Source of the DNA: Ryuthela nishihirai
Lineage: Eukaryota > Arthropoda > Arachnida > Araneae > Heptathelidae
Assembly: GCA_038380435.1 (NCBI GenBank)
Contig: JAWZYU010000019.1
Coordinates: 20,919,801-20,983,800 of the forward strand
Direction of reading: 5' to 3'
DNA length: 64,000 bases
The position numbers were made by a program, and so were the translations under genes. The first letter of the stretch is position 1. The number at the start of each line of letters is the position of its first letter. Below, in pieces: positions 44,399 to 54,738 of this stretch. The notes under the pieces are model-generated. The model saw nothing but the letters and a program-made list of their open reading frames with translations. It made no database searches and was not told the origin of the DNA.

Positions 44399-45631
44399 CG
44401 GACAAAAAATTAGTCAACCCTGGCTGAATGTCACCAAATAGCGCGTAACACCTTCGTGCGACCGAAGAACAGCCGAAATTCTGCCTGGCATGGATTCCAC
44501 CAGTGTGCGGTGTGCAGTGTTCGGCCAGATTGGCCAGATGGCTGGGACGGCGTTTCACTTGTTGCCCCAAATAGTCCCACAAGTTTTCTATGGGATTCAA
44601 ATCCAGGGTTTTGTGGGCCAGTCGAGATGTTTGAAGGCTTCAGAATGTTCATCGTGCCAATCGGACACACTTCAAGCCCTGTGCACGCGACAATTGTCGT
44701 CTTGGAAGACTGGGGTATCCTTCTGGAGATGCTGTGGAGATGCTGCACAAAAGGTAACATGTGGTCAGCTCCATATAGCCCTTCTGGTTCAAGTGTGACA
44801 TCACCGTAATCAAAGGACCCATTTCTCGTACGTGAATCACCCTCAGAACATCACAGAGCCTCCTCCAGCTTGAACAGAACTTTTCACACAGTCCACCTAG
44901 AAGGCTTCATGTAGCTTACGATGTACCTATCGCCTTGCATCATTCGAGTACAAGCAAAAACGTGACTCATCCGACCAGATTACATGCGTCCAGGAGCCGA
45001 CAGTCCAGTCTTTGTGGCACCTCGCCTACTGTAGCTGTGCAGCCTTGTGCAGAGCTGTTAACATGGGTCTCTTCTGTGGTACTCTGCTCCAGATATCCTG
45101 TGGTACTCTGCTCCAGATATCCATGGCATGCAGTTCCCTTCAGAGTGTTCGTGCGCAAACAGCTTGTTGTAGGCCTGCATTCACTAACTGGAGCAATTCC
45201 TGCATTGTTGCAAAGCGGTTTGCCCTAAAAGTATGTGACACATTGCGACGGTCCCTATTGGTGATCACAGTCTTTCTGCCATAGTTCTGGTGACGATTAA
45301 TGGTGGACTGTGATGTACGCCACTGCTGGAAGACCCTTTGGACAATACGTTTTGACACACCTGCAAAGGCAGCAACTTCTTGTACACTATCCCTTTGGCT
45401 TGGTCAAACACAATAACACCTTTTTGCCACTCATCCACATTTTTGGCGCGGCCCATGTTTCATGGAGCGACTAACACACACGTGGCATATAACCACTTCT
45501 TGTCACTGTATGAACCCCGTAGCGCATGGCACAGCTATTTGTAGGACGCGTTTATTACTGGTGCGCCCTCTGTTGCTGTCGAATGGATATAATCCTCTTA
45601 TGGCGGGAGATGACTAATTTTTTGTCCGGTG
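44399..45631 (-). mobile_element. Tc1-like element with terminal inverted repeats, 1.23 kb
   Basis: CCGGACAAAAAATTAGTCA at 44399 is matched by its complement ending at 45631. Length and layout are those of a complete Tc1-type element with a single transposase gene. The TA duplication is not clean (TTA on the left, TGA on the right). Confidence 0.9.
44431..45456 (-). pseudogene. Tc1-like transposase, broken
   Basis: ATG 45456 begins MGRAKNVDEWQKGVIVFDQA. After a frameshift the second half of the DNA-binding domain reads SKRIVQRVFQQWRTSQSTIN and NRDRRNVSHTFRANRFATMQ, ELLQLVNAGLQQAVCARTL (45358-45140). MGPLITVMSHLNQKGYMELT lies near 44830, an ESH...PNPGF region near 44610, and the last box NPIENLWDYLGQQVKRRP near 44600, keeping the catalytic E. 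At least four frame breaks make it inactive. The element is otherwise complete, so decay followed insertion. Confidence 0.85.
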
Positions 45632-45884
45632 AGCTCATGTCCATTCTCAAAATGTGTGCATCTCATATGTAAATCTCATATGTAAGTTTGCATCAATACA
45701 CATGAAAAGCAAACTTTCATGGGTCTGTATTCTTCTCACATCACAATAAAATCAGGAAAAATACTTTCAAATGATTTATTGATATCTGTAATAAACTCAG
45801 TTCTTATGTAAGGCAATAGTTGTGTTGTTGAAGCAACTCGCGCTACGGAAAAATCACTTTATAGTAACCATCATTGATTCAATC
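45632..45884. other. No recognised feature
   Basis: AT-rich link between two elements, with AAATCTCATATGTAA-like words repeated near 45660. Confidence 0.4.
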
Positions 45885-46200
45885 GAAATTAGTGATCTGG
45901 CAACCTTCGTGTCACGTGACACGAAGGGAACTCACTGGAACAAATGTTGGGAGACATATGGTAGCCTCCTGTCAAGGCCATCCAGTGTGTTCTTTAACGT
46001 GCAATGATATGGCACACGGACCACAGCTTAACGTCCCATCCGACGGACAACTGCCTTTCCAAGCCCATCGGCGTCCCCTACTGACCGTGGCAGGGCGGGG
46101 AGTTTTGCGGAGATAAATCTCAACGCTGATCCAGCAGGTACTCGAGCCTGGGAATGCAGATTACGAGCCTGGCGCGCTACCGACTGAGCCACCCCGGCCC
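45885..46200 (-). mobile_element. SINE-A/MITE chimera, second copy
   Basis: 45885-45926 is the inner half of the palindromic MITE up to the end of its centre, with an intact 22-bp palindrome at 45905-45926. 45927-46200 is SINE-A with the same junction and private variants as 33629-33904. The outer MITE arm is absent here, so the left limit differs from the first copy. Confidence 0.9.
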
Positions 46201-46538
46201 CAAACATTTTCGTGGTAGAGTGCAGAGAGCAAACGCTTTTCCCTCATTTCTTTTCATTGTAGCATTGTTTATAAATGCAATGACAGCAACGGTTCGCTAT
46301 CCTTAACCCTGAGTGGTGAAAATATTCAACTCGTTCTCTTTAAGGGATAAATGATGAAATACTTTTGTGTTGCATAGATATTTATAAAATATTTCTCTTT
46401 GCATTTCCCAAATCATCGATGTCTCCTAATTACTACTATTAGTGGGTACAAAAGTGTGAAAATTAAAATCCTTTTGAAAATGAGCATCCCATGTTCGTTA
46501 AAAGTGTTTTGTGCCCATCTAGTTTATATATATATATA
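46201..46538. other. No recognised feature
   Basis: Ends in a (TA)n run at about 46526-46538. Confidence 0.4.
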
Positions 46539-46718
46539 CCCCCTCAAGCAGTTGCTTGCCACAGAGGTCTGACAGGAGCCTGTCAGTTTATATGCCACAG
46601 CAGAAGATCTGAGAGGATGGCAGGACCTCAGCAGAAAAACGACACACACATCCATGCCTAATCCGGGGCTCGAACTCAGGTCCCTTAGATCAGTAACCAA
46701 AGCGTGCTAACCACTACA
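46539..46718 (-). mobile_element. SINE-B, near full length
   Basis: CCCCCTCAAGCAGTTGCTTG to GCGTGCTAACCACTACAATG; B-box complement GGGGCTCGAACTC. Confidence 0.94.
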
Positions 46719-46940
46719 ATGCCTAAAACTTTTATCAAATATTTTAAAATACGCTTGGAGAGTTTGTTTCTAGTGACTGATATTTTTCTTGTTTCATTCT
46801 CATTTCACACCTGTTAATCGATGTGATTTAAAATCTTTGTCTTAAAAAATACGTTTCCTTGGAGGTTCCTGTATATTAAATTGGGACTTCTTTTCTGAAC
46901 TAATAGAAGTGCTGACCTAGCTACCCTTTACCTCTAGAGC

Positions 46941-47103
46941 AGTGATTCCCAACCTGTGGATGGCCTTCACGAGATGCTTCCATCTGTCTCTTAACAGCTA
47001 TTCAGTCGGCCCCCTTTGCTCAATCTTCTCTGAGCCCTCGAGGTCCGTGTGGCCTGACCATTTAGCTCATTTTGAGCATGAAATTGCCGTTCAGAGGCAA
47101 ATG
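46941..47103 (+). mobile_element. SINE-A 3' part preceded by a hAT-like terminal word
   Basis: CAGTGATTCCCAACCTG at 46941-46957 equals the outer end of the hAT element at 54448. The sequence then becomes SINE-A (TGGATGGCCTTCACGAGATG) to GTTCAGAGGCAAATG. Either a hAT scrap or chance adjacency. Confidence 0.7.
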
Positions 47104-47220
47104 ATTTTTTTAATCGTCTTTAAATTTGGTTAACTTAAATTTACAAATCCATCCAGCAGTTAATTATAATGGATAATGTACTTATTAGTTTAAAATGTGT
47201 GTCATTCTTTAACTTAATGC

Positions 47221-47498
47221 AGGCGTGTCCATCCCGCGACCACGGGCCACATGCGGCCCTAAACAGCTGGTAAAGCGGCTCACAAAATCCTAAAGTTTAC
47301 GTGTTTATGACATAAGCTTTCAACAATGTTATGCAATTTTCAGCGAGTTTTTTCGTGACTACAGAGCAAATGACAAAAGTATTAGTGACACAAACAAATA
47401 TCCCAATTAAAAACTCTTCTGGCTATTTTATGTGCGGCCCAAAGCAATTCATCTTCACTCAATGTGGCCCAGGGAAGTCAAAAGGTTGGACACCCATG
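47221..47498. mobile_element. hAT-type MITE, 278 bp, with 8-bp TSD
   Basis: The left end CAGGCGTGTCCATCCCGCG and right end GGTTGGACACCCATG are inverted. Both subterminal parts contain GGGCCACAT-like or GTGGCCCAGGG words. The flanks ACTTAATG (47213-47220) and ACTTAACG (47499-47506) differ by one base. Confidence 0.88.
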
Positions 47499-47517
47499 AC
47501 TTAACGTAAAGACATAA

Positions 47518-47591
47518 ACGGTCGTATCAGAATGATATGACCATCTACCATAGTATATGTATGGTAAGTGGTCATATTATTCTGATACGAC
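47518..47591. repeat. 74-bp hairpin, probable mini-MITE
   Basis: CGGTCGTATCAGAATGATAT at the left is mirrored by ATATTATTCTGATACGACTG at the right. The arms continue inward to CTACCATA and TATGGTA with few mismatches. Confidence 0.75.
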
Positions 47592-47768
47592 TGTGTAGTG
47601 TAAGTATGTAGTAATAATAACGTAAGAACCATCATCATCATCAATACACATCAAACTTTGAATTAGAACAGAATTAAAACAATGCAGACTCATTCAGGCA
47701 AAAGCCATTAAATTTAAGAGAGTTACTTAACCATCCATTGGCCGAGTGATTAGCATGCTTGGTTACTA

Positions 47769-47846
47769 AGTTGGGTTGTTTTACCTCCGAGGGGCCCTTT
47801 TTTCCCACACAGTGGACTAAATGTCCAGGTCACAAGGACCCCACCC
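47769..47846 (-). mobile_element. SINE-A 3' end, inverted relative to the next piece
   Basis: GTTGGGTTGTTTTACCTCCG to CAGGTCACAAGGACCCC, then an abrupt switch of orientation. Confidence 0.9.
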
Positions 47847-48118
47847 TAGCCTCGGTCAGTAGGGGACACCGATGGGTTTGGAAAGACAGCTGTCCGTTGT
47901 ATGGGACGTTAAACCGTGGTCCCGAGTGCGGGAGAGCCATACCTTGTGCACGTTAAAGAACACAGTGGATGGTCTTGACGAGAAGCTACCATCTGTCTCC
48001 CAACAGCTGTTCCAGTGGATTTTCTCCACCGATCCATCTTTGAGCCTTCGTGGTACTTGTGACCTGGCCATTTAGCCCATTGTGGGCCAAAAAAGGGCCC
48101 CTCAGAGATAAAACAGCT
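47847..48118 (+). mobile_element. SINE-A body to 3' end
   Basis: GGTCAGTAGGGGACACCGAT through the core to CTCAGAGATAAAACAGC; head absent. With the piece before it, this makes an inverted pair joined inside the body. Confidence 0.9.
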
Positions 48119-48437
48119 AAATCTAGGTCACAAGTACCCAGAGGGCTCATAGAAGGTTATGGACCCACTGGACAGCGTTTAAGAAACATATAGAAGCCAC
48201 TCATCAAGGCCATCCAGCGTGTTTAACATGCATAGGATATGGCCCTCCCGCACACGGGGCCACGGCTTAACGTCCTATCCGAAGGGCGGGGACCTTTCCA
48301 AACCCATTGGTGTCCCCTACTGGCCGTGGGTAGGGCAGAAAGTTTAGCGGAGATAAATTTCAATACTAGGCTAGGTGGGACTCAACTCTGTGGACTGCAT
48401 ATTACGAGCCTGGCGCGCTACCGACTGAGCCACCCCC
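48119..48437 (-). mobile_element. SINE-A, missing only the 3' tip
   Basis: TAGGTCACAAGTACCCAGAG through TTAACGTCCTATCCGA to the head end CGACTGAGCCACCCCC. Confidence 0.9.
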
Positions 48438-48545
48438 TTGATTACTGATCAAAAGAACCTGGGTAAGGCATATTTTTTCTCTGTAGTGTGTATATAGGTG
48501 TGACAGGCTGTTCTGTGACAAGCAGCTGCTTGACGGAGTATTTAT

Positions 48546-48817
48546 TTATTCATTTTATTAGCTACCACTGCCTAGTTTCTTAAAATACTGCAGCTGATGT
48601 GATAACATTATTATTAGCATATATTAATACTTAAAAATAAGCACGTTGCAGATAATACGCAACAGTGGCTCTCAATAAAAGCCATTTACTTAACAGAGCT
48701 GAGATCAACAATCGATATCTACTTGACAATCGCGATAGATTTTGCGCGATTGATTCAGATTAGTAAGAGTCGGTGATCAGAGAGGTTGTCTCAGTAGTAG
48801 CCAGATTTGATTCAAAG
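48546..48817. other. Upstream region of the 868-codon ORF
   Basis: No clear TATA box or initiator is seen. TTGATTCAG ending at 48758 could be a splice acceptor, so an upstream exon cannot be excluded. CGCGATAGATTTTGCGCG is a local near-palindrome. Confidence 0.35.
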
Positions 48818-51424
48818 ATGAAAAAACAACGAAGTAAGCTCCCCGCCCGTGGTGTCTCGCGCAAAGGAACTTCCAGATCCAAGGCAAAGAAGGAAGACCT
48901 GGATAGTTCTCCAAAAACGATGCAAGTTCCTGGTTGTTCAGGTATGGAAATAGAAGAGTCTGATAGATATTGTGAAGGAGACAGTCAGCTGAATGAATGG
49001 GAAGACTCGAATATTCAGGATTTTCCACGAGAAGACTTCACTGATGCTTCCATCCTCGAAGTGCCACCTGAATGTGATTCACAAGTAGATGAAGTGATAG
49101 CAATGCAGTGCGAGACGCAAGAACACGATGATCCTTTGAAAGCCATAATCACCAAGTCTCTTCTTTCGACAACTGTATGCCCTGTACCAAAGATAAACGG
49201 CGAAACTGAAGAACTGGATGAAGAGGACGACACCGTCGACGAAACTCTTGAAGAAGAAGAAGTGATTTCCAACAAATCTGAAGAATTTCAGGAAACTGTA
49301 GAGGATGACATGGCCTCCGAAAATACTGAGGGATCTTTCGATGAAAACGACGTCGAAGAAACTGAACACTCTCAAGAATATGAAGACGACGACGACGACG
49401 TCAGTTCTGAAGATACTGAATATAATCAAGGATCCGATGAAGATGATGTGAGTGAGTCTGAAGAAGAACTTTCTGGAGACGAAAGTTTCGAACAGAATCT
49501 GCTCAAATCTGCTGGAGAAGATATTCCCATCACTCCTCTCGCCGATGATCAGTATCAAACTAATGAGGACAAACTTGAGAACATGTCAGAGGCTTCTTCT
49601 CCGCGGTCATCTCCAGTTTACGGAAATTCCGACCCCGGAAGTTTGGAAGAGCCATGTCCTCCATCTGAAGATGTAGAACGAGAATATGGTGACGATGAGC
49701 AGACAGTTTGTGATGACTTCAAAGATCGTTTAATCGTCTCTGAACCAGAAGATGCTACTCCATTGGACGAGATACGTTTTGCTGGGGATTATGGAAGCAA
49801 AGAGATGGCTGCATCGTCTGTTGATACATTCGAAGGCGATCTCTTTCCAACTACTGACGAGATGCAAGATCCACAGATTGAGTCACTGATTATATCCCCA
49901 CCCGAAAATATTGAAATGGATGAGCCTGACTACATCCCCAAAGCGCTCGATACTTCACCAGATTCTTCAAGAGAAGATGTACTTCCTGATTCGGTGAGAG
50001 TTGACAATCTGGATGATCAACGTGACGAAACGCTCCTTTCTTCTGACCAGCAGCTTGAAGAAGAACACGTGGATGGTAAGATAAATGTAATTTATGACAA
50101 TTCTAGATCACCATCGGTTTTCGAAACCTCCGAGCAATCTTCGTGTTCTGAATCATCGTCAGGTTACGATACCTCTAAGGCATCTTCTTATTCGGGGTCG
50201 ACAGTTTGTGATACCTCTGAGGGATCTTCCAATTCTAAGTTGTCATCGGTTTCTGAAAACTCTGAGATTAGAAGACTCGAGGCTATGTATCTTACTTCCG
50301 ATAAGGAAAATGAAGACGAAGATAGTGATATGGATGCTAGCGAGGAATCTCAAGAGTCTGTTGATATAATGGAACCAAACAATACTAGTGAAGAATCCTC
50401 TGCTAATAACATTGAAGATGAGTCTTTGCTTGGTACGAATCAGATAAAAGATCCCCAACTTGACGCATCCTATGAGAAAAACATGCAAGTTGATGGAGCT
50501 GACGACATACAGAAAGAGATCAATATTTCCTCTTCGGATGACGTAAATTCTGAAATGACGCCAATCTTGAGTAATGATAAAAAGGCCAAACGACCCAAAA
50601 GGAGAAGCATTTTCACTATTGTTAACACGAGCCCAAGCGTTACACAAGAAAAGCCAAGGACAAGAGCTCAGACTAGACTAGCTGAGAAGATAAAGCTTAG
50701 TGAAGAAGGAAAGTCGACTCTTGCTGCTGAAGCTAAACCTGTAGAAAAGGTGGAAAAGACTACTGCCAGAAAGATTAAAGCAACGCCTGAAGCAAAGCCT
50801 AAGACAAGACTTGGCGGAGTAAAAGTTAAAGGAAAAGCTTCAGAAAATACCAAGGAAACTCCTGCTAGAAAAACTAAGCCAAAATCTGCAGAAAGGCCTG
50901 TGGCAAAACGCGCAAAAAAGCAGGTGGAAAATCAAGTAGTGACGACAATGATTACCAGGGCTGTAAAAGCAAAGGAACAGCGGGCAGTGGGAGATAAGGC
51001 AAGAGCCTCCAAAAAACCGGTAGCCAAAGCGTTGAAACTCACAAAACCGGACAAGAATGTTTTGAATAAATTTCGGCCAAGAAAGGAACCGAATGCAGCC
51101 AAGCCAAAGCCAAAAGTCGCTAAGAGAAAGGGAAAAGAAGAAGCAAACAGCGACGAAATTCCTGCTAAAAAGGTGAAAATTTCAGATGTTAAGAAGGCAA
51201 CTGGAGGAAAGCAAGTAAAGCCAAAAGCAGCAGGAAAGATAAAACCAATTCCCAAGGGCTTTCAAAATCGAAAGGCCCCAGAGAAGGGAAAGGCTTTTAA
51301 ACGGAAAGCAAATGAAAACAGAAACCTCAAAGACGCAAAGAAGATGAAAAATGCTGCAGTTAAAGATAAACTCCTCCTGGCTAAGCCAAAGCAAAAGATT
51401 TTGCTGAAGCCGAAGAGGGGTTAG
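48818..51424 (+). CDS. Unrecognised bipolar acidic/basic nuclear-type protein, 868 aa
   Basis: This is the longest ORF in the window and the only one with clear host-gene character. I start it at ATG 48818 (A at -3, G at -1); the frame is open 45 bp further but only to a GTG. Residues 2-26 are basic (KKQRSKLPARGVSRKG). Residues 128-225 are dominated by E and D, including a run of five D from a GAC repeat. Residues about 428-490 are Ser-rich with loose repeats (SGYDTSKASSYSGSTVCDTS). From about residue 588 (KKAKRPKRRS, nuclear-signal-like) to the end it is rich in K, A and P, like a histone H1 tail. I see no folded domain, signal peptide or membrane segment. Such charge polarity occurs in nucleolar and chromatin proteins, and that is the most likely setting, by inference only. 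There are no in-frame stops or frameshifts. SINE clusters flank it upstream and a SINE-A scrap lies downstream. Confidence 0.8.
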   Translation: MKKQRSKLPARGVSRKGTSRSKAKKEDLDSSPKTMQVPGCSGMEIEESDRYCEGDSQLNEWEDSNIQDFPREDFTDASILEVPPECDSQVDEVIAMQCETQEHDDPLKAIITKSLLSTTVCPVPKINGETEELDEEDDTVDETLEEEEVISNKSEEFQETVEDDMASENTEGSFDENDVEETEHSQEYEDDDDDVSSEDTEYNQGSDEDDVSESEEELSGDESFEQNLLKSAGEDIPITPLADDQYQTNEDKLENMSEASSPRSSPVYGNSDPGSLEEPCPPSEDVEREYGDDEQTVCDDFKDRLIVSEPEDATPLDEIRFAGDYGSKEMAASSVDTFEGDLFPTTDEMQDPQIESLIISPPENIEMDEPDYIPKALDTSPDSSREDVLPDSVRVDNLDDQRDETLLSSDQQLEEEHVDGKINVIYDNSRSPSVFETSEQSSCSESSSGYDTSKASSYSGSTVCDTSEGSSNSKLSSVSENSEIRRLEAMYLTSDKENEDEDSDMDASEESQESVDIMEPNNTSEESSANNIEDESLLGTNQIKDPQLDASYEKNMQVDGADDIQKEINISSSDDVNSEMTPILSNDKKAKRPKRRSIFTIVNTSPSVTQEKPRTRAQTRLAEKIKLSEEGKSTLAAEAKPVEKVEKTTARKIKATPEAKPKTRLGGVKVKGKASENTKETPARKTKPKSAERPVAKRAKKQVENQVVTTMITRAVKAKEQRAVGDKARASKKPVAKALKLTKPDKNVLNKFRPRKEPNAAKPKPKVAKRKGKEEANSDEIPAKKVKISDVKKATGGKQVKPKAAGKIKPIPKGFQNRKAPEKGKAFKRKANENRNLKDAKKMKNAAVKDKLLLAKPKQKILLKPKRG

Positions 51425-51733
51425 AGAGAGGAAAGTTGTGTTTTATATCCATCGAATATTTGTCTGTTTTAGAATTTGGACACATAATTATATTTGATTC
51501 GATTAGATGTTATATCTTCTGCTAAATTTGTGTGAAATTGAAACCTGCTGGCAAATAAGAATCTTTTTGTGTTGTAACGATGACTTGTTGAAAATGTGTG
51601 ATAATTCCACAAATTGTTTTGAAGTTCCAGTTTCAAGAAAGTGTGTGTGTGTGCTTTTATGTAAAACGAACTGATGCTTTTGTTAAACATGACTAAAAAA
51701 AATTGTCTTTAGAGATATTTTAAGAATCAGAAC

Positions 51734-51739
51734 AATAAA
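51734..51739 (+). promoter_or_regulatory. Polyadenylation signal AATAAA
   Basis: Canonical hexamer 310 bp after the stop codon of the 868-codon ORF, followed by the GT-rich TGTGTTGTTG. Supports a real transcript end. Confidence 0.65.
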
Positions 51740-51879
51740 ATGTGTTGTTGAATGAAATGGCAGTTTAGAAACCTTCTTACGCGGAATATTGTTACACATA
51801 ATTTGATTTACTCGGGGCGATAATTTATTGTACCTATCATGGAGGAGTTACAAACGGGAGGGTCGAGATAGAAGAAGCC

Positions 51880-51985
51880 CATAGGTGTCCTCTTTCTCAC
51901 GAGGGCAGTGTGGTTGTGGTGGTGGTGGTGGTGGTGGTGGGGACACAGTTGGGACTCGAACCTGGAAACCGACTGAGCCAACTCT
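51880..51985 (-). mobile_element. SINE-A 5' scrap with (GTG)n expansion
   Basis: AAGCCCATAGGTGTCCTC and GGACTCGAACCTGGAAACCG bracket a GTG/GGT trinucleotide run. Much of the intervening body is gone. A plus-strand head scrap (GTGGTTGGTTCAGTCGATAG) lies at 52090-52110. Confidence 0.7.
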
Positions 51986-52118
51986 GAGGTGCAGTTTGTT
52001 ACCGAAGCTGTGGAGAGCTGGGGTACAGTTTGTTACCGAAAGAATATAACTGAAGTTGCAACTGTTGCTATGTAGCTGTGTATTATTGTGGCGTGGTTGG
52101 TTCAGTCGATAGAATGGC

Positions 52119-52344
52119 GGGAGTGAAGCCTGGTCTTCCCGCCTTGTCATGTGACAAAGCGTAAAAGGTTAGAAACTGAATCAGCCATAAACCTGCAAAT
52201 TCTTTTATTTGAAAACAAAAATTAATGATTTTTTTTAAATAACGAAGATATTAGCAATAAAAGAAAATACAGATTGCAGGCGCTGTGTTAGTATGGTGGA
52301 AGTGGGGATAGAACAGATCCTTATTTTTGTAGCAGGTGTACCTT
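52119..52344. other. No recognised feature
   Basis: AT-rich; nothing identified. Confidence 0.4.
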
Positions 52345-52554
52345 TCACGGTCTGGAGATACGAAAAAATTTTTGATTTAGATTTTGCTGATGATTTAGAC
52401 CTTTTGGCAAATGATATAGACGAGATGAATTGATGAGAGTGGTAGTAGACTAGGTGTGGTTATTAACAGAGAGAAAACTAAAGTGATGAAAATTGGTCAG
52501 ACAGGCTGTGATTCAGTTAATCTGAATGGTTGCAGTTTTGAGCAGGTGTTTTCA
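52345..52554 (+). pseudogene. LINE fragment with reverse transcriptase catalytic box
   Basis: DLDFADDLDLLANDIDEMN (from about 52376) and, in the next frame, VVINREKTKVMKIGQTG and LNGCSFEQV. Same family as 42300-44270, but with the FADD box intact. Interrupted by a Tc1-like element; a further 3' part lies at 53970-54435. Confidence 0.85.
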
Positions 52555-53969
52555 TAAATTATGGAAAAAATGTCATGAAAACATGAATTGCAATGTTAGT
52601 TTCAGAATGGTTTAAAATATTTTACTCCATAAACATTTTTGTCAAAAACTAATCTTTACAGAAACTTGTCCAAAAATGAGGTATCAGAATACAATGGGCA
52701 AAGTTCTTTAATAAGAAGTGTGGCCACCCCTTGCATCAATGCCGGCACGACAGCGATATTCCATGCTGTTTATGATGTTGTGAATCAGCTCAGTAGGGAG
52801 TAACGACCATTGTTCCTTTAAAGCAGTAATAAGCTCCCCCCTTTGTTTCAGGTGGCGGATTGAGGGCAGCAACACGTCTCCCTAGAGCATCCCACACATG
52901 CTCAATCGGATTTCGGTCGGGAGATCGACCTGGCCGCTCCATGCACATAATGGTCTCCTCTTGAAAGTATTGTTCCACTAGTCCAGCTCTGTGCAGACGA
53001 GGGTTATCGTCTTGTAAGGTGAATGTTTTACCTATTACATCAGCGTAAGGACGTACATAAGGGTCCAGGATATCGTTTCTATATATTTGAGCATTGAGAT
53101 TCTCACTCGTCAACACATAGTGGTCTATGTGTCCACCTAAGGAAAGGTCACCACAAATACACACTACCTCCGCCGTAACCGTCTCTTTGACAGATGTTAA
53201 TGGAATGACAGCGGGCACCTCGTTCTCTCCATATCAATGTCCGGAATCACTCTGCAAGCAATATCTGGACTCATCTGTGAAGAGTGCGGACTTCCATTGC
53301 TCTTCTGTCCAGCTAACATGCGTGCGTACCCAGTTCAACCGCTCTCTCGTATGACGTGATGTAAGGGGTATACAAATTAGTGATCTTCTACCGTACAGAC
53401 CTCCGTCATAAAGCCTTCCACACACAGTAGAAGCTGATATAACACTCTCAGTGGCTGCTGCAAGAGAGAATCTTATCTGAGAGGAAGTAGACGTCCTGTT
53501 CCTTCGTGCTGTTAATCGCAGATATCGGTCTTGTACAGCGGTTGTAACTCTAGCCGTTCCTCGGCTAACCTCCGAGACGCGGAATCCGTGCTAAGAAATT
53601 GATTCCACAGTCTATGGACCACAGAAGGACTCACATTCAGACATCGTACCACGTCTGACTGACTTTGTCCTGCTTCGAACAGGCCAATAGCTCTCCACCA
53701 CAGTTCATTTGGCAAATGACGTCTCGAAGTCATTCCTACAAAATGGTTATTTCGAATTTCTTTACTCACATTTATAACACAAAATAACGATCCACTCCCA
53801 AACACCTGTTTTATGCCGCTATCCGATTATGCAAATTGATGCAACCTAGATTAATTTGCATACGATATGCTCATCCGGCATTACTGCTTACATGAAAAAG
53901 TTTGGCGAGGATCGCAGAACGTTTTTGGTGAATTATCTCAATTTTTCTCATTTTTCCTTAATTTATAGA
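52555..53969 (-). mobile_element. Tc1-like element inserted in a LINE
   Basis: The left end ATAAATTATGGAAAAAATG and right end complement ATAAATTAAGGAAAAATG form imperfect terminal repeats. LINE sequence lies on both sides, though about 150 bp of the expected LINE is missing at the junction. Confidence 0.75.
52790..53733 (-). pseudogene. Nearly intact DD34E Tc1-like transposase
   Basis: ATG 53733 starts MTSRRHLPNELWWRAIGLFE and AGQSQSDVVRCLNVSPSVV, the first helix-turn-helix. After one frameshift near 53520 it reads NRTSTSSQIRFSLAAATESV and GRRSLICIPLTSRHTRERLN. Then come WVRTHVSWTEEQWKSALFTD and ESRYC (first D), one in-frame TGA after SDSGH, and LTSVKETVTAEVVCICGDLS. LQDDNPRLHRAG holds the second D and RSPDRNPIEHVWDALGRRV the E, with 34 residues between them. 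It ends near 52790. With only two lesions in about 314 codons, this is one of the younger Tc1 copies here. Confidence 0.9.
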
Positions 53970-54435
53970 AACCAGTGTACTTTGGTTCTTTCTAGAATTA
54001 GTTATGGTAATAACACTTGGACTCTCTTTCTAAACAAGATAACAGAAAACTTGATGCTTTTGATTCTAGATGCTTACGCAGTAACTTGGGCATTAGGAGG
54101 TTCAACTTTGTAAGTCTTGATGAGGTTAGGCAAAAGAGTTGGCACCTCCTTTAAGCAGCATATTGTGCAGAGAGATACTTTGTTGGTTTGGTCATGTTGC
54201 TCATGTGAATAAATTAAGATTAGCGAATAGGGTTACGAACAGTGTGACTAAAGGCCTCAGAAAGAATGGGAAACCTAGTATGCGGTGGGCAGACAATGTC
54301 AAACAGGACCTTGTTAGTCCTGTTGACAGCAGTAGATGTAACTTAGGACGGATATGTTTGGAGGACTAAATTGCAGGGTCTGGTTGGACCTCCCTAGCCC
54401 ATGGCTGCTTGGGGATGATGATGATGATTTTAGTT
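53970..54435 (+). pseudogene. LINE C-terminal region and 3' end
   Basis: LVLSRISYGNNTWTLF (about 53983), RCLRSNLGI, LCREILCWFGHVAHVNKLRL (about 54154) and GKPSMRWADNVKQDLVSPV (about 54258). The untranslated end is GCCCATGGCTGCTTGGGGAT followed by (GAT)n. Confidence 0.88.
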
Positions 54436-54738
54436 AAAGCCCTAGTGCAGTGATTCCCAACCTTTTCTGGACCATCCCCCCTTTAGAAGAGAACAAAATT
54501 TTCAACGCCCCCCTAATCCATGAGAGTTAATTTTATACAAAATATTAAAATATTGTTGCATATTATCTATACCTAATTTATCTGTTTATTTATCTATTAA
54601 AAATCATAAAGCAGAAATTAATAAAACGACAACCAAATGTACAATAAAATTGTTTATTAAAATTTTAAAAATAAACACAGAATCAATAAGAAATAAAAAA
54701 TAATGAGATTAACACAAATTTAATAATAAATAAAAAAA

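Larger units (their letters stand above)
47733..48545 (+). mobile_element. SINE-B split by a cluster of three SINE-A pieces
   Basis: SINE-B begins at 47733 (CCATTGGCCGAGTGATTAGC) and breaks at GGTTACTA near 47768. It resumes at about 48438 (GATTACTGATCAAAAGAACC) and ends GCAGCTGCTTGACGGAGTAT. Everything between is SINE-A, so the A pieces came later. Confidence 0.85.

Noticed and set aside
44490..44809. Long plus-strand frames over the 44.4-45.6 kb Tc1 element
   Set aside because: Antisense shadows; the minus strand carries recognisable transposase motifs.
49079..49558. 159-codon minus-strand ORF
   Set aside because: Shadow of the acidic region of the 868-codon gene; its Phe/Val/Ile richness mirrors GAA/GAT/GAC codons on the coding strand.
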